This document shows positions 1-11,342 of a stretch of 64,000 nucleotides of DNA, one piece after another. Within the stretch, counting starts at the first letter, position 1. Each line of letters starts with the position of its first letter. The DNA is from Sandaracinaceae bacterium (GTDB taxonomy: Bacteria; Myxococcota_A; Polyangia; Polyangiales; Sandaracinaceae): contig JAVJQK010000104.1 of assembly GCA_040218145.1 (NCBI GenBank), positions 186,001-250,000 on the forward strand, written 5' to 3'. Both the position numbers and the translations under genes were made by a program. The notes under the pieces are model-generated. The model had not been told where the DNA came from. It was given only the letters and a program-made list of their open reading frames with translations, and did not search any database.

Positions 1-264
1 GACCGCGTCGATCACGTGGTGCGCCGGGCCCGGCGCGGCGCGAAGACCGCGCTCGCGGGCGGCGTGCTCATCTACTGCGGAGGCTGCGTCGGCGCGATCG
101 AGGAGAGCACCGACGAGGTCAGCGCGCGCTTCGGCGCGGGGATCGGCGGCGCGCCGTTCGTCGGTGCGGCGACCTTCGGCGAGATCGGCACGTTCGAGTC
201 GGGCCGCACGCGGGAGCCGATGCACGGCAACCTCATGTGCGACACGATCCTGTTCGACGGTTGA
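1..264 (+). CDS. FIST domain protein, C-terminal fragment
   Basis: This is the 3' end of a gene that begins before the window; the frame is open from base 1 and stops at 262-264. The visible 87 residues look like the end of a FIST_C domain: a hydrophobic strand with YCGGC, then PFVGAATFGEIG and HGNLMCDTILF, matching the family pattern of a GE(I/Q)G loop followed by a conserved HGNL strand. FIST proteins are small-ligand (probably amino-acid) sensors linked to signal transduction. Any kinase or cyclase output domain would lie upstream and cannot be seen. Confidence 0.75.
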   Translation, partial: DRVDHVVRRARRGAKTALAGGVLIYCGGCVGAIEESTDEVSARFGAGIGGAPFVGAATFGEIGTFESGRTREPMHGNLMCDTILFDG

Positions 265-311
265 GCCTGTTCGACGGTCGAGTAGCGCGCCCTCGCGTGG
301 CGAAGGGCGTG

Positions 312-317
312 TATGCT
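312..317 (+). promoter_or_regulatory. TATGCT -10-like hexamer, 6 nt before start
   Basis: TATGCT lies exactly 6 nt upstream of the GTG at 324. Transcription would then begin at or next to the start codon, giving a leaderless mRNA. It is part of a recurrent pattern in this window. Confidence 0.5.
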
Positions 318-323
318 CCTCGC

Positions 324-791
324 GTGGAGATCCTCTACGAGGACGAGACGAACCGGCACGCGGTGGAGAAGAACGTCCACCTGGTCGTGTGGTTCGACGC
401 ACCCAACGTCGAGCAGATGATCGAGTACGGCCGCTGCGCCGACGCGGTCGCCAAGCGCAACCCGTCCGGGAGCGCGCTCCTCAACCTGGTGGTCGACGGG
501 ATGCCGCGCTTCAGCGGGGAGGTCCGCGAGGCGGCGAAGAAGCACACGCAGAAGGGACTCCACACCGTCGGCGCCGCGCACGTCATCCTCGTGCCCGGGC
601 TGCTCGGCAGCGCGGTCCGCGGCTTCCTCGGCACGACCGTCCTCCTCGGCCGACCGAAGAACCCGACGAAGGTCTTCGGGGACCTCGACGCGGCGACGCG
701 CTGGATGCTCGGGCGACTGCACGACGCCGGGGGACCGCGCTGGAGCGCGGACGACCTCCTCGCGACCTGCCAACGCGCCTTGCAGCGCTGA
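324..791 (+). CDS. STAS/SpoIIAA-like hypothetical protein
   Basis: A 155-residue cytoplasmic protein with no signal peptide. It shows alternating strands and helices (VHLVVWFDAPNVEQMIEYG near the N-terminus, then LLNLVVDG, AAHVILVPGLLGSAVRGF, and a final helix with LDAATRWMLGRL). The last part resembles small STAS/SpoIIAA-like proteins of myxobacteria, where a phrase such as VFGDLDAATRWM closes the domain. That is a fold-level guess and no partner is identified. GTG 324 was chosen because TATGCT sits 6 nt upstream; the frame opens earlier, but that part overlaps the FIST gene. The gene converges on the next one with an 8-nt gap. Confidence 0.6.
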   Translation: MEILYEDETNRHAVEKNVHLVVWFDAPNVEQMIEYGRCADAVAKRNPSGSALLNLVVDGMPRFSGEVREAAKKHTQKGLHTVGAAHVILVPGLLGSAVRGFLGTTVLLGRPKNPTKVFGDLDAATRWMLGRLHDAGGPRWSADDLLATCQRALQR

Positions 792-799
792 GGATCCCC

Positions 800-1705
800 C
801 TACGGGAGGGCGCCGGCGGCGATCCAGTCACGCACGGCGGCGAGGTCTTCGTCGCGCAGGGGGATGCCGCCGAGCGGCATCGCGTCCCCGCAGCGGGGAG
901 CTCCCGTGAGCTTCTCGACCAGGAGGCTCGCGTCTGGGTCGCCCGGGACGATCAGGGCGCCCTCGCCCGTGCAGGCCTCTCCTCGCGCGTCGCCCATCAC
1001 GAGGGCTCGGTGGGTCGCGTCGCGGTCCGTCACGCGGAAGCCGGACTCCGAGCCGCCGTGGCAGAGCGCGGTGGCGCAGCCGCGGCCGCGGAGCAGGTCC
1101 TCGAACACGCTGGCCCAGGTCGGCTCGATCGGCTCGAGCGGCAAGGGGGGGACGACCACCGCCGTGACGCCGTCCTCGCGCGGGACCGGGCGCTCGATCA
1201 CCGGCGCGGCGCACGCGAGCCAGTTGCGCAAGATCTCGCGTCCCTCGTCCGAGCCGACCGCGGGGAGCGGCTCGAAGCCGGTGTCCTCGCCCGCGCGCAC
1301 GTAGGTGGGGGCGGAGCCGAGCACGTCTCGACCCTGCTGCGAGGGCGGCGGCATCGTGCCGAGATCCACGGTGTGGAGCGCGAGGTGCGCCTCCTGCACG
1401 ACGCGAAAGCGCGCGCGCCGCTGCCGCACGATCGCCGCCTCGTCGACCGTTCCGTCGGGCGCGGCGAGCTGCACGTCGAAGCCGAGCCCCTCGGGCACGC
1501 CCAGGCGGTTCTCACGCGGGATGTCGTCGCCGCCGTGGCAGAACGCGCCGTGACCGCACGAGGCGATCATCAACGCCTGGCCTTCGTAGGCCGGCAGGCC
1601 CGTGGCCTGATCGTAGGCGACCCGGATCGCCGCCGCCTGATCGCACGCCCCGAGCTCCGGGGTACAGCCGGCCGCGAGCACGGCCACGAGGACGAAGAGG
1701 CGCAC
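800..1705 (-). CDS. Cytochrome c-like lipoprotein with two variant CxnCH motifs
   Basis: A 301-residue secreted lipoprotein: signal peptide with lipobox LAAGC (Cys14). Two heme-like motifs are visible, SCGHGAFCHGG (Cys50, Cys56-His57, five residues between the Cys) and GCATALCHGG (Cys210, Cys215-His216, four between). The C-terminus, with CGDAMPLGG and VRDWIAAGA, resembles the end of c-type cytochrome domains, including a possible Met ligand. Longer spacings than CXXCH make covalent heme attachment uncertain. Starts at GTG 1705 with TACATT 7 nt upstream. The gene is monocistronic; no oxidase neighbours are present. Confidence 0.7.
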   Translation of the reverse strand: MRLFVLVAVLAAGCTPELGACDQAAAIRVAYDQATGLPAYEGQALMIASCGHGAFCHGGDDIPRENRLGVPEGLGFDVQLAAPDGTVDEAAIVRQRRARFRVVQEAHLALHTVDLGTMPPPSQQGRDVLGSAPTYVRAGEDTGFEPLPAVGSDEGREILRNWLACAAPVIERPVPREDGVTAVVVPPLPLEPIEPTWASVFEDLLRGRGCATALCHGGSESGFRVTDRDATHRALVMGDARGEACTGEGALIVPGDPDASLLVEKLTGAPRCGDAMPLGGIPLRDEDLAAVRDWIAAGALP

Positions 1706-1712
1706 CGCGCGG

Positions 1713-1718
1713 AATGTA
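1713..1718 (-). promoter_or_regulatory. TACATT -10-like hexamer, 7 nt before start
   Basis: Reading the minus strand, TACATT lies 7 nt upstream of the GTG at 1705. It fits the leaderless-type arrangement seen at many starts here. Confidence 0.4.
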
Positions 1719-1735
1719 CCACCCTGACGGAGATG

Positions 1736-2464
1736 TCAGGCTTCGGCTTCGGCCTGTGCCTTTTCGGCCCGCTTCTGCATCGCGCGCCAGGACTGCTTCG
1801 GCGAGAGGTACGTGCCGAAGATGAAGTCCCACAGCGGCGAGGTGATCCCGAAGCGGTGATGCGGCGAGTCGAAGTGATGCGCCATGTGATAGCGCTTGAG
1901 CCACTTCCCGGGGCCGCCCTTCGGGTTGAAGTGGTGGGTGTAGTAGTGGAGCCAGTCGTAGGCGATGTAGCCGAGGGCCGACCCGCCGAAGACCACCCAG
2001 AAGTAGCTGCCGAAGGTGAACCAGTAGACCACCCCGAGCACGGCCGCGACCGGCCAGATCGCGATCGGCGGGAGCACGAGCCGCATCGAGTCGTTCGGGA
2101 AGTCGTGGTGGTAGCCGTGCATCAGGAAGTGGTTCAGCCGCCCCTTCTCCGTCTTCGGCTCGAAGTGGAAGGCGAAGCGGTGGAGCGCGTACTCGATGAA
2201 CGTCACCAGGAGCACGCCGCCCGCGAACCCGAGCAGCCCCTGCCACCAGGCGAACGCCTGGGTCGTGAAGGCCGCGTAGAGCCCGTAGACCACGATCCAG
2301 CCGAACCAGATGCCGGGCGTGATGGGGTGCGCCTGGGCGAACCACTTCTCGATGAACTCGTTCTGGTACACCTGCAGGCGCACCGGACGGTTCTTGCCCT
2401 TCGGGATCTTGATCTTCCCGTCGGCGGTTTCGAGGCACTCCTGAGTGAAGTCGAGCAGGCCCAT
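1736..2464 (-). CDS. Fatty acid 2-hydroxylase-like membrane protein
   Basis: A 242-residue integral membrane di-iron oxygenase of the fatty acid hydroxylase/sterol desaturase superfamily. All histidine clusters are present: EYALHRFAFH (His95, His100), MHGYHHDFP (His116, 119, 120), WLHYYTHH (His173-178), MAHH (His196-197) and SPHHRFG (His202-203). The phrase HGYHHDFPNDSMRLVLPP is typical of fatty acid 2-hydroxylases, so the likely product is a 2-hydroxy acyl chain for sphingolipids or ornithine-type lipids. Four hydrophobic segments separate the clusters. Start ATG 2464 was chosen over an upstream in-frame ATG because homology begins there and the extension is low-complexity. Confidence 0.85.
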   Translation of the reverse strand: MGLLDFTQECLETADGKIKIPKGKNRPVRLQVYQNEFIEKWFAQAHPITPGIWFGWIVVYGLYAAFTTQAFAWWQGLLGFAGGVLLVTFIEYALHRFAFHFEPKTEKGRLNHFLMHGYHHDFPNDSMRLVLPPIAIWPVAAVLGVVYWFTFGSYFWVVFGGSALGYIAYDWLHYYTHHFNPKGGPGKWLKRYHMAHHFDSPHHRFGITSPLWDFIFGTYLSPKQSWRAMQKRAEKAQAEAEA

Positions 2465-2618
2465 ATCGGCTCTGAGGTAGCATGTCCGGGCCCCGCCTCC
2501 AAAGGGACCGGCGCTCGAGCGAGGGGGCGGGGAGAGCGCCCTCACGCCAAGCCGGCGCGCTGGAGATGGTCCGAAAGCTGCAGCCCCCGAGGAAAGCCGA
2601 TAGAATCGAGCCCGCTCG

Positions 2619-4321
<1,703 letters not shown>

Positions 4322-4322
<1 letters not shown>

Positions 4323-5695
4323 TGCTCGATGCGCTTACCTTTCTTCTTCGCCTCCGCCCCACCCTCTCCGCCGTCGCGCTCGTCGCCGTCGCGCTCCTCG
4401 CCGCCGCGCCCGTCCTGACGTGGACGGCGCCCGCCGAGGCCCAGGAGGAGGAGGCGCGCCTGCTCTTCGAGCGCGGCAACCGTCACCTCACGGCGGGCCT
4501 GCGCGCGCGCGGCAGCCGGCGGACGCGCGAGCTCCAGCAGGCGCTCGACGCCTACCTCCAGGTGATGCGCCTCGGGGCGCGCACGCGGAACGTGGTCTTC
4601 AACCTCGGCATCACGCTCCAGGAGCTGGAGCGGCCCGAGGAGGCGTTCAACGCGTTCAGCGAGTACCTGCGCGGCTTCGAGCTGAGCCCCGAGGATCGGG
4701 CGGCGGGCGAGCAGCGGCTCGAGGCCCTGCGGCCCCAGGTCGCCGTCGTGCGCGTCGAGAGCACCCCGCCCGGCGCCGAGGTGCGCGTCGATCGGCGGGA
4801 CCTGCCCCCGCGCGGCACCACGCCGCTGGAGATCGCGGTCGCCCCGGGCACGCGACGCCTGATCCTGTCGCGCGAGGGCTACCAGGAGGCGCGCGCGGAG
4901 GCGACGGTGGCCGTCGGCTCGCGCGCCGACGTCAGCGCGACCCTCGAGCCCGCGCCCGTCTCGGTCCAGTTCATCGCCCCGGGCGGCGGACGCCTCACGC
5001 TCGACGACGCCGAGATCGTCGCCGGCCGCGCGGTCGAGGTCACGCCGGGCGCGCACGTCGTCCGGCTCGAGGTGCCGGGCGCGCCGCCGGTGGAGCGGCG
5101 CTTCGAGGTCGCCCCCGGCGCGCCGCCGATGGTGCTCGAGCTCAGCGCGACGGCGGTGGCGCAAGGTGAAGGCCGCGTGCTCGTCTCCAGCAACGTCGCC
5201 GCGCAGGTCACGCTCGACGGGGAGCCCGCCGGGAGCGGTGAGCGGCTGGAGCTGTCGCCCCCGCCCGGCGCGCACGTGCTGACGATCACCGCCGAGGGTC
5301 ATCGCCCGGTGACGCATCGGTTCTCGGTCGCGGACGGCGAGACCCTGCGCCTGCGCGGCGTGCTCGACCCGCACGGACCGCCCGGCGGCCTGATCGCGGG
5401 CCGGCTCATCCTCGGCGTGCTCGCGCTCGGCGGCCTCGCGACCGGGGTGGCGCTCCTGGTCGAGGAGGGCGACGCGCACGCGGCGTGGGTCAACGACTAC
5501 ACCGACGCGAACGCGGACCGCCTCGAGGCGGCGCAGCTGGCCGTGGACGTGACCATGGGCCTGACCGCGGCGCTCGGCGTGGCCGCCCTGGTCCTGCTCT
5601 TCCTCGACGAGGGAGACTCGTCGATCGAGGTCGGCGCCGCGCCCACACCAGGCGGCGGCGTCTTCCTGGCGCGCGGCACGTGGGGGGAGCGATGA
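4322..5695 (+). CDS. Secreted TPR protein with PEGA repeats and C-terminal membrane segments
   Basis: A 457-residue protein. The signal sequence ends near APAEAQ (about residue 41). A TPR-like helical region follows (LLFERGNRHL to about 130), then three PEGA-type beta domains: STPPGAEVRVD near 145, GGGRLTLDDAEI near 220 and SSNVAAQVTLDGEPAG near 290. Two hydrophobic segments close the protein (about 350-375 and 400-425). PEGA domains are extracytoplasmic beta-sandwich domains, often found in surface proteins. ATG 4322 overlaps the kinase stop by one base; GTG 4319 is an alternative. Coupling suggests it works with kinase 1 as sensor partner or surface effector. Confidence 0.85.
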
Positions 5696-7710
5696 GGCAG
5701 CAATTCGCGTGGCTCCTGGCTCTGCTGCTCGCGTCCGGCTGCAGCCTCGTGCGCCCGCCCGATCGCGACCTGATCCCGCGCGACGCCGAGGCCGGCGTGA
5801 TGGACGCGGGCGACGCAGGCCCCGACGCGAGCGACGCGGGAGACGCGGGAGACGCGGGAGACGGCGGCGGCTGCCCGATGCGGGAGCGCCGCGAGACCTC
5901 GTGCGACAACGGCGAGGACGACGACTGCGATGGCGTCATCGACTGCCTCGACTACGACTGCCGCGGCATCGTCGAGTGCTGCGTCGAGTCGAGCTCCACG
6001 ACGGTCTGCCTCGACGGCGACGCCGACCCGACCCAGCGCTTCAACAACCTCACCGGCGTGGGCATGGCCGACGGCTGCAGCGCGACCGAGCGGCTCGTGG
6101 ACTTCAGCGGCGCGTACGGCGCGATCGTCACGGAGAGCTGCCAGCCGATCACCTTCGGCATGCGCTTCACGGCGCAGTTCGAGATCGTGACCCCCTGCCC
6201 GTCCGGGCCGTGCAGCGATCAGTACGCGGCGCTCGCGTTCGGGCCCACGGGGACCCTGCTCTCGGGCCGGTACGACAGCGAGCTGCGCTTCGTCATCGGC
6301 GCCGACCGGACGGCGCGCCTCGAGCGCGCGGGGAGCCCCCTCGGGACGACCCTCTCCAACCTGCCCACGGGCGCGACGATCACGCTGACGGTGGAGCTGC
6401 AGCCGGGGCCGAGCGAGCTGGGGCGCGACGTGCTCTACCTGCTCGCCGACGTGGCCTGGGACGGCGGCGGCGGACGCCTCGTCGATCGCGACACCCCGAT
6501 CCTGCCGCTGGACGACATCCGCTGTCAGGTCGCCGGGCGCTCGCAACCCGGGCTCTACGCGGCCATCGAGGGCAAGGGCACCAACGCGGTCGAGGTGCTC
6601 GGGCCCATCGCCCGGGTCGAGCGCGCGTGCGCGAACCCGAGTCAGTTCGAGCGCTTCGGCGCGCCGCCCGACCTCACCGCGGTCGAGGCGTGCGCGCCCG
6701 GCAACGTCGGCGCCCCCGCCCTCGCTGGCTACTGCTACGAGGACTGCTCCGGCAGCGCGAGCTTCCAGTGGGACCTCTGGGTGGACGGAAGCGACCGCCC
6801 GCGCGAGGACGACGCGGCGGCCTTCATCGACTTCGGGGTGTGCGGCGCGCGCGCGCAGACGCCCGGCTTCCCCGGCACCGGGGCGATCGACTGGGAGGGG
6901 CGAGGCGCGGGCACCCTGCTCGGCGCGATGATGAGCTCCGCGCGCGAGCCTACGCTCCTGCCCGACTACGACGACGGCGCGGGGACCCGGGTGGAGACGC
7001 TCGGCTACGCCTACGCGTGGCGCACGACGATGGGCTCCGACGTGCACGAGATCCGCGGAGGCGAGCTCCTCAGGAATCCGGGCGCGGTGCCGGGGCCGGG
7101 CACGCTCCTCGTCTCACCGAGCACGGCGACCGGCTGCGCGTCGGTGCGCGAGCCGCTCCTGCTCGCGAACCTCGCCGAGGCCACCTCGGGGCACCGCGTG
7201 GACGGAGGCTGGCTGGTCTTCACCTGCGACCGCGGCCTGTCCGGAGACACGCTCGGGGTGGTGGCGGTCGACGACTCCTTCGGCGCGCCGATGGGCGCGG
7301 TGCAGACCGACTTCTTGACGGGCGCGATCGGGCCCTACGCGAGCCGCGGGGTGTTCGGCGCCGCGGGGTATACGGAGGCGAACGGCGCGGAGCTCACCCT
7401 GCGCCTCTGGTTCCTGGCGCGCGACGGCGCGGGAGAGGTCACGCTCGCGTACGCCCAGGGCCGCGGCCCGCTCGGCGCGCTCCCCCCGCTCGAGGTCTAC
7501 CCCGCCAACCCCATCCTCCGCGGTGACTCGCAGGATCTGGGTGGGTCCTGCGACGGCGCCTGCCGCCTGACGGGCGTGAGCGTGATCGCCGACCCCAACG
7601 CGCCGGCCCGCGGCGGGGACAACGTCTTCGTGGTCGCCCGCTCCCGGATGACCTCGACCGACTTGCTCCACGAGCTGGTCCCGTTGTTGCAACCTCGACC
7701 CTTCGACTGA
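5692..7710 (+). CDS. Large lipoprotein with Asp/Cys MopE-like motif
   Basis: A 672-residue lipoprotein (lipobox LASGC, Cys17). A low-complexity Asp-Ala-Gly linker built from 9-bp DNA repeats leads into a Cys/Asp motif (CDNGEDDDCDGVIDC, then ECC) resembling the metal-binding repeats of MopE-type proteins. A beta-rich region with scattered cysteines follows. The C-terminal half looks like a lectin/propeller-type fold. It shares the domain order of the next three genes but is the most divergent of the four. ATG 5692 overlaps the previous stop (ATGA) and has a G-rich ribosome-binding site. Function unknown; cell-surface location is expected. Confidence 0.85.
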   Translation: MRQQFAWLLALLLASGCSLVRPPDRDLIPRDAEAGVMDAGDAGPDASDAGDAGDAGDGGGCPMRERRETSCDNGEDDDCDGVIDCLDYDCRGIVECCVESSSTTVCLDGDADPTQRFNNLTGVGMADGCSATERLVDFSGAYGAIVTESCQPITFGMRFTAQFEIVTPCPSGPCSDQYAALAFGPTGTLLSGRYDSELRFVIGADRTARLERAGSPLGTTLSNLPTGATITLTVELQPGPSELGRDVLYLLADVAWDGGGGRLVDRDTPILPLDDIRCQVAGRSQPGLYAAIEGKGTNAVEVLGPIARVERACANPSQFERFGAPPDLTAVEACAPGNVGAPALAGYCYEDCSGSASFQWDLWVDGSDRPREDDAAAFIDFGVCGARAQTPGFPGTGAIDWEGRGAGTLLGAMMSSAREPTLLPDYDDGAGTRVETLGYAYAWRTTMGSDVHEIRGGELLRNPGAVPGPGTLLVSPSTATGCASVREPLLLANLAEATSGHRVDGGWLVFTCDRGLSGDTLGVVAVDDSFGAPMGAVQTDFLTGAIGPYASRGVFGAAGYTEANGAELTLRLWFLARDGAGEVTLAYAQGRGPLGALPPLEVYPANPILRGDSQDLGGSCDGACRLTGVSVIADPNAPARGGDNVFVVARSRMTSTDLLHELVPLLQPRPFD

Positions 7711-9482
7711 TGCGACTGGCACGCTACGGCACGCCCCTCTCGGGCCACTCCGGCTTCACGCGGGGCTCCCTCCTCGCGTTCGCGGGGTGGCTCGTGCTGG
7801 CGTTCGCGAGCTGCGCGGACGCCGGCGCGCCGGACGGATTCGTCACCGACGGCGGCGCCACGGCCTTCGACGGGAGCCCGGTCTCCCCACCCAACGACCG
7901 CGAGGATCCCGACTTCGACGCCGGGGCCTGCTTCGATGGGCTCGACAACGACGCCGACGGAACGCTCGACTGCGCCGAAGCCGAGTGCGGGGTGCGCGCG
8001 GAGTGCTGCGTGGGCTCGGCCGAGTGCTGCAGCGGCGCGACCCGCCTGAGCACCCTGACCGTGGAGTGCGAGGACGGCCCCGCCTCCGCCTGCGACTCGC
8101 TCGAGGGCCTGACGCTCTTCGGCGCCCCGACGATCGAGCGGACCGGCCTCGTCCCCCAGGGCGGCGCGGGGCACGGCGGCGTGGTGATGCATCCGTCCGT
8201 CGACCCGCGGGCTGGCAACCTCCGGGTGCAGGCGCGCATCGAGGCCCCCACCACGCCGTGCGCCGAGTGCGTCGACCTGGCCGGCATCGCGCTGGTCGAG
8301 GCCGCCCCCGCGCCGGGCGCGCGCGCCGTCGTCTGGCTCGGCGTCGTCGCGGTGAGCTCTCGCGGCGAGGCGCAGGTGGTCGCCAGCGACGAGGTGGTGG
8401 CGACGTTCTCGCTGATGGCGGCGGCGGAGTACGAGATCGAGCTGCGCGCGGACGGCGTCGCGACGGTGTCCGTGGGGTCCGAGTCGGTCGCGCTGACCGA
8501 GCTCGAGCTGCCCCCCTCGATCCAGGTGATCGCCTACGGCCGCACCCAGAACCGCGGCGCGGGCGTGGACGCGGCGCGGCTGCGCGGCGGCGAGGTGTTC
8601 TTCGAGGCCTGCGACATGCCGGCCGCGCTCGAGCGCGACCCGACGCCGCGCCTGCCCACCGTGGCCTCCGGCTTCACGCCGCGCGCCCTCGGGCGGGCCA
8701 CCGCGCTGATGGTGGAGGACCGTCTCCTCACCGTCTTCGCCGACGACGGAGACCTCTATCAGGCGATGGAGACCCGCAGCGGCGACCTGGCGGGACCCGC
8801 CGACCGCAACGACCGCGCGGTCGTCCCGCCGGAGGGGATCGACGACCTGTTCGACCCCGCGCTGGTGGTCGAGGACGGCGCCGTGACGCTCTACTTCGCG
8901 GGCGAGCACGTGAGCGGAGTCCGGCGCATCTTCCGCAGCCGGCGCGAGGGCGACACCTTCGCCGCTCCAGAGGACGTGCTCGCGGTCGACGGAGGCTCGG
9001 TCGACGGCCCGACCGTCTTCAAGAGCCCCGCTGGCCCGTGGCGCATGATCGCCCGGGTCCGGCGCGGCGCGCAGACCTCGCTCGAGCAGTTCGAGGCCAT
9101 CGGCGGCGACACCGGCGCCTGGCGCCCGCTCTCGGTGGTGCGCGCCCCGGCTGCCGCCGACCTGTTCGCGTTCGATCGCGACGACGTCGCCCAGCCCGCC
9201 GTCGTGCGCAGCGCCGACGGGCTCTACCGCCTCTACTACGCGGGGCAGCGAGGCACGGGCTGGTCCATCGGGCTGCTCGTCTCCCAGGATGGGGACGCGT
9301 GGCGGCCGCTCGGCGCCGTGCTCACCCCGGACGGCGAAGGCTTCGACGCGCTCCAGGTACGCGGGCCCGCCCCCGTGCTCCGGACCGACCGCGCCAACGC
9401 GCTGCACCTCTACTACACGGCCAGCGACGGCGTCTCGTCCGCGATTGGCCTCGCTGGACCGGCTGGCACGCTCGGTGAATGA
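7710..9482 (+). CDS. MopE-motif/beta-propeller-like lipoprotein, paralogue A
   Basis: A 590-residue lipoprotein with a hydrophobic leader ending in FASC (Cys35). Next comes CFDGLDNDADGTLDC and a Cys cluster (ECCVGSAECC), then a concanavalin-like beta region ending ... IQVIAYGRTQNR. The last 250 residues contain repeats such as GLYRLYYAGQRGTGWSIGLL and LHLYYTASDG, which resemble blades of five-bladed glycosidase-type propellers. The order is the same as in the two following genes. The start ATG overlaps the upstream stop by one base (TGATG), so translation is coupled. No catalytic residues can be assigned. Confidence 0.85.
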   Translation: MRLARYGTPLSGHSGFTRGSLLAFAGWLVLAFASCADAGAPDGFVTDGGATAFDGSPVSPPNDREDPDFDAGACFDGLDNDADGTLDCAEAECGVRAECCVGSAECCSGATRLSTLTVECEDGPASACDSLEGLTLFGAPTIERTGLVPQGGAGHGGVVMHPSVDPRAGNLRVQARIEAPTTPCAECVDLAGIALVEAAPAPGARAVVWLGVVAVSSRGEAQVVASDEVVATFSLMAAAEYEIELRADGVATVSVGSESVALTELELPPSIQVIAYGRTQNRGAGVDAARLRGGEVFFEACDMPAALERDPTPRLPTVASGFTPRALGRATALMVEDRLLTVFADDGDLYQAMETRSGDLAGPADRNDRAVVPPEGIDDLFDPALVVEDGAVTLYFAGEHVSGVRRIFRSRREGDTFAAPEDVLAVDGGSVDGPTVFKSPAGPWRMIARVRRGAQTSLEQFEAIGGDTGAWRPLSVVRAPAAADLFAFDRDDVAQPAVVRSADGLYRLYYAGQRGTGWSIGLLVSQDGDAWRPLGAVLTPDGEGFDALQVRGPAPVLRTDRANALHLYYTASDGVSSAIGLAGPAGTLGE

Positions 9483-9506
9483 TGTCTTCACGGTGGGTCT
9501 ACCGTG

Positions 9507-11342
9507 ATGAATCGTGTGCCAAGCTGTGATCGAAGCGCCTGGATCGGGCGGATCTGCACGGTCCTCGCGCTCCTCGCGCTGAGCGCCTGCGATGGTTCGA
9601 GCGCGGCAGGACGCTGCGCCGGCGACCCCGGGTGCTTGTACGGAGACGCGGACTCCGGCGCGGAGCCGCCCGTCACCGGGGGCGACGCGGGCCTGGTCCC
9701 CGACGTCGACGCGTCCCCGCCCGGCCCGAACGACGAGAGCGGCTTCAGCGCCGACGCCTGCTTCAACGGCCTGGACGACGACGGCCTGGCCGGCGGCGAG
9801 ACCGACGGCGCCTTCGACTGCGACGACGCGAGCTGCGGCAGCGCCGCCATCTGCTGCCTGGGAGAGACCCACGAGGCCTGCTGCGTCCCCGCGGCCGGCT
9901 TCTCGATCGAGCTCGCCGCGTGCGGAGATCCCACGGACTGCGCGCGCGGCGGCGGCGTCTTCGGCGCCCCCTACCTGACGGCGGACGGCCTCGTGCCCAA
10001 CGGCGACGGCGTGGCCGACGGCGGGCTGGTGGTCGGAGACGCGCTCGACCCCACCCGCGACCGCCTGACCTTGCGTGCCACCCTTCGCGCAGACGCCGAC
10101 TGCGAAGGCGACTGCGTGGAGGTGGCGGCCTTCGGGCTCGGCGACGCGCCGGACCGCGAGTCGATGCGCATCACCCCGGACGTGGGCATCTCGCTCCGAC
10201 CCGCGCGGCGCGAGATCGCGCTGGTGGTGGCGGGCGAGACCCTGCACGCGTGGCGGTACGACGGGCCGGCGGACGTGGCGGCCACCCTCGTGCTCGCGCC
10301 CGACGGTCACCTCGACGCGAGCGTGATGGGCGTCCCGGGCGCGGAGCCGGTGAGCGCCACCTACACGCCGCGCGCCGATCGTCGCCTCGTGATCTACGGC
10401 CGCACGGAGAACAGCGCCGCGCGCGCGCCCGCCCGCGTGGTGAGCGTGACCGTCGAAGAGATGCGGTGTCGGGTCCCGAGCGCGCTCGACCGCCCGCTCG
10501 CGCCGCAGGTCCCTTGGGGGGAGCCCTGGACGACCGAGGCGCCGCGCGCGCCGAGCGTGCTCGCGGACGAAGACACCTTGCACGTCGCGTTCGAGATCGA
10601 CGGGGACATCTTCCTCGCGGACCGCGGCCCGGAGGGTGCTTGGCGTCTGCGCGGCAGCGACCTCGACGATCCCGTGCTGCGCGCGCCCGACGGCGAGCGC
10701 TACGCCGATCCCGAGCTCGTGCGGACCACCTCGGGGCACTTCCTGTTGCTGACGCACGAGGTCGACGGCCGCGACACGATCGCCGTCTCGCGGGTCGACG
10801 ACTTCGCGGCCGCGGTCCACTTCCCGGACCCGCGCCCCTTGGCGGTGGACGGCGTGGCAGACGCGAGCCTCCGAGCGCCGAGCGCGCTGGTCACGACCGA
10901 GGGCGTCTGGGTCGCGGCGGTCGGGGGACGGGGGGAGCAGAGCGCAATCTCGCTCTTCCTCGCCGACGCCGCCCTGACGAGCCTCGAGCGACGCGTCGAG
11001 CAGCCGGTGCTCACCGCGAGCGGTGATCTCTTCCGCTTCGATGGCCAGGAGGTCGGCGACCCCGAGCTGGTGCGGGACGGCGACGGGCTCGTCCGCCTCT
11101 ACTACGCGGGCCGCCGCGGCACGCGCTGGGCGATCGGCCTCTACGTCACCGCCAACGGCGAGCTCTGGCGCGAGGTGGGCGATGGCTCTCCCCTCCTCGA
11201 GGCGGCCGGCTTCGGCTTCGACGGCCTCAGCGTCCGCGGGCCCGACGCGCGCTGGCGCGAGACGGACGGCGTGATGGAGCTCTGGTACGGCGCGACGGAC
11301 GGCGCGCGGCGCGCCCTCGCGTTCGCCGAGGAGTCCCGATGA
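9507..11342 (+). CDS. MopE-motif/beta-propeller-like lipoprotein, paralogue B
   Basis: A 611-residue paralogue of its neighbours. Leader with lipobox LSAC (Cys28), motif CFNGLDDDGLAGGETDG with a short insertion relative to paralogue A, Cys cluster ICCLGETHEACC, then the beta region ending LVIYGRTENS. The C-terminal repeats read GLVRLYYAGRRGTRWAIGLY and MELWYGATDG. Start ATG 9507 (GTG 9504 is possible) lies 24 nt after the previous stop, the only real gap in this run. Likely an outer-surface protein; substrate unknown. Confidence 0.85.
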   Translation: MNRVPSCDRSAWIGRICTVLALLALSACDGSSAAGRCAGDPGCLYGDADSGAEPPVTGGDAGLVPDVDASPPGPNDESGFSADACFNGLDDDGLAGGETDGAFDCDDASCGSAAICCLGETHEACCVPAAGFSIELAACGDPTDCARGGGVFGAPYLTADGLVPNGDGVADGGLVVGDALDPTRDRLTLRATLRADADCEGDCVEVAAFGLGDAPDRESMRITPDVGISLRPARREIALVVAGETLHAWRYDGPADVAATLVLAPDGHLDASVMGVPGAEPVSATYTPRADRRLVIYGRTENSAARAPARVVSVTVEEMRCRVPSALDRPLAPQVPWGEPWTTEAPRAPSVLADEDTLHVAFEIDGDIFLADRGPEGAWRLRGSDLDDPVLRAPDGERYADPELVRTTSGHFLLLTHEVDGRDTIAVSRVDDFAAAVHFPDPRPLAVDGVADASLRAPSALVTTEGVWVAAVGGRGEQSAISLFLADAALTSLERRVEQPVLTASGDLFRFDGQEVGDPELVRDGDGLVRLYYAGRRGTRWAIGLYVTANGELWREVGDGSPLLEAAGFGFDGLSVRGPDARWRETDGVMELWYGATDGARRALAFAEESR

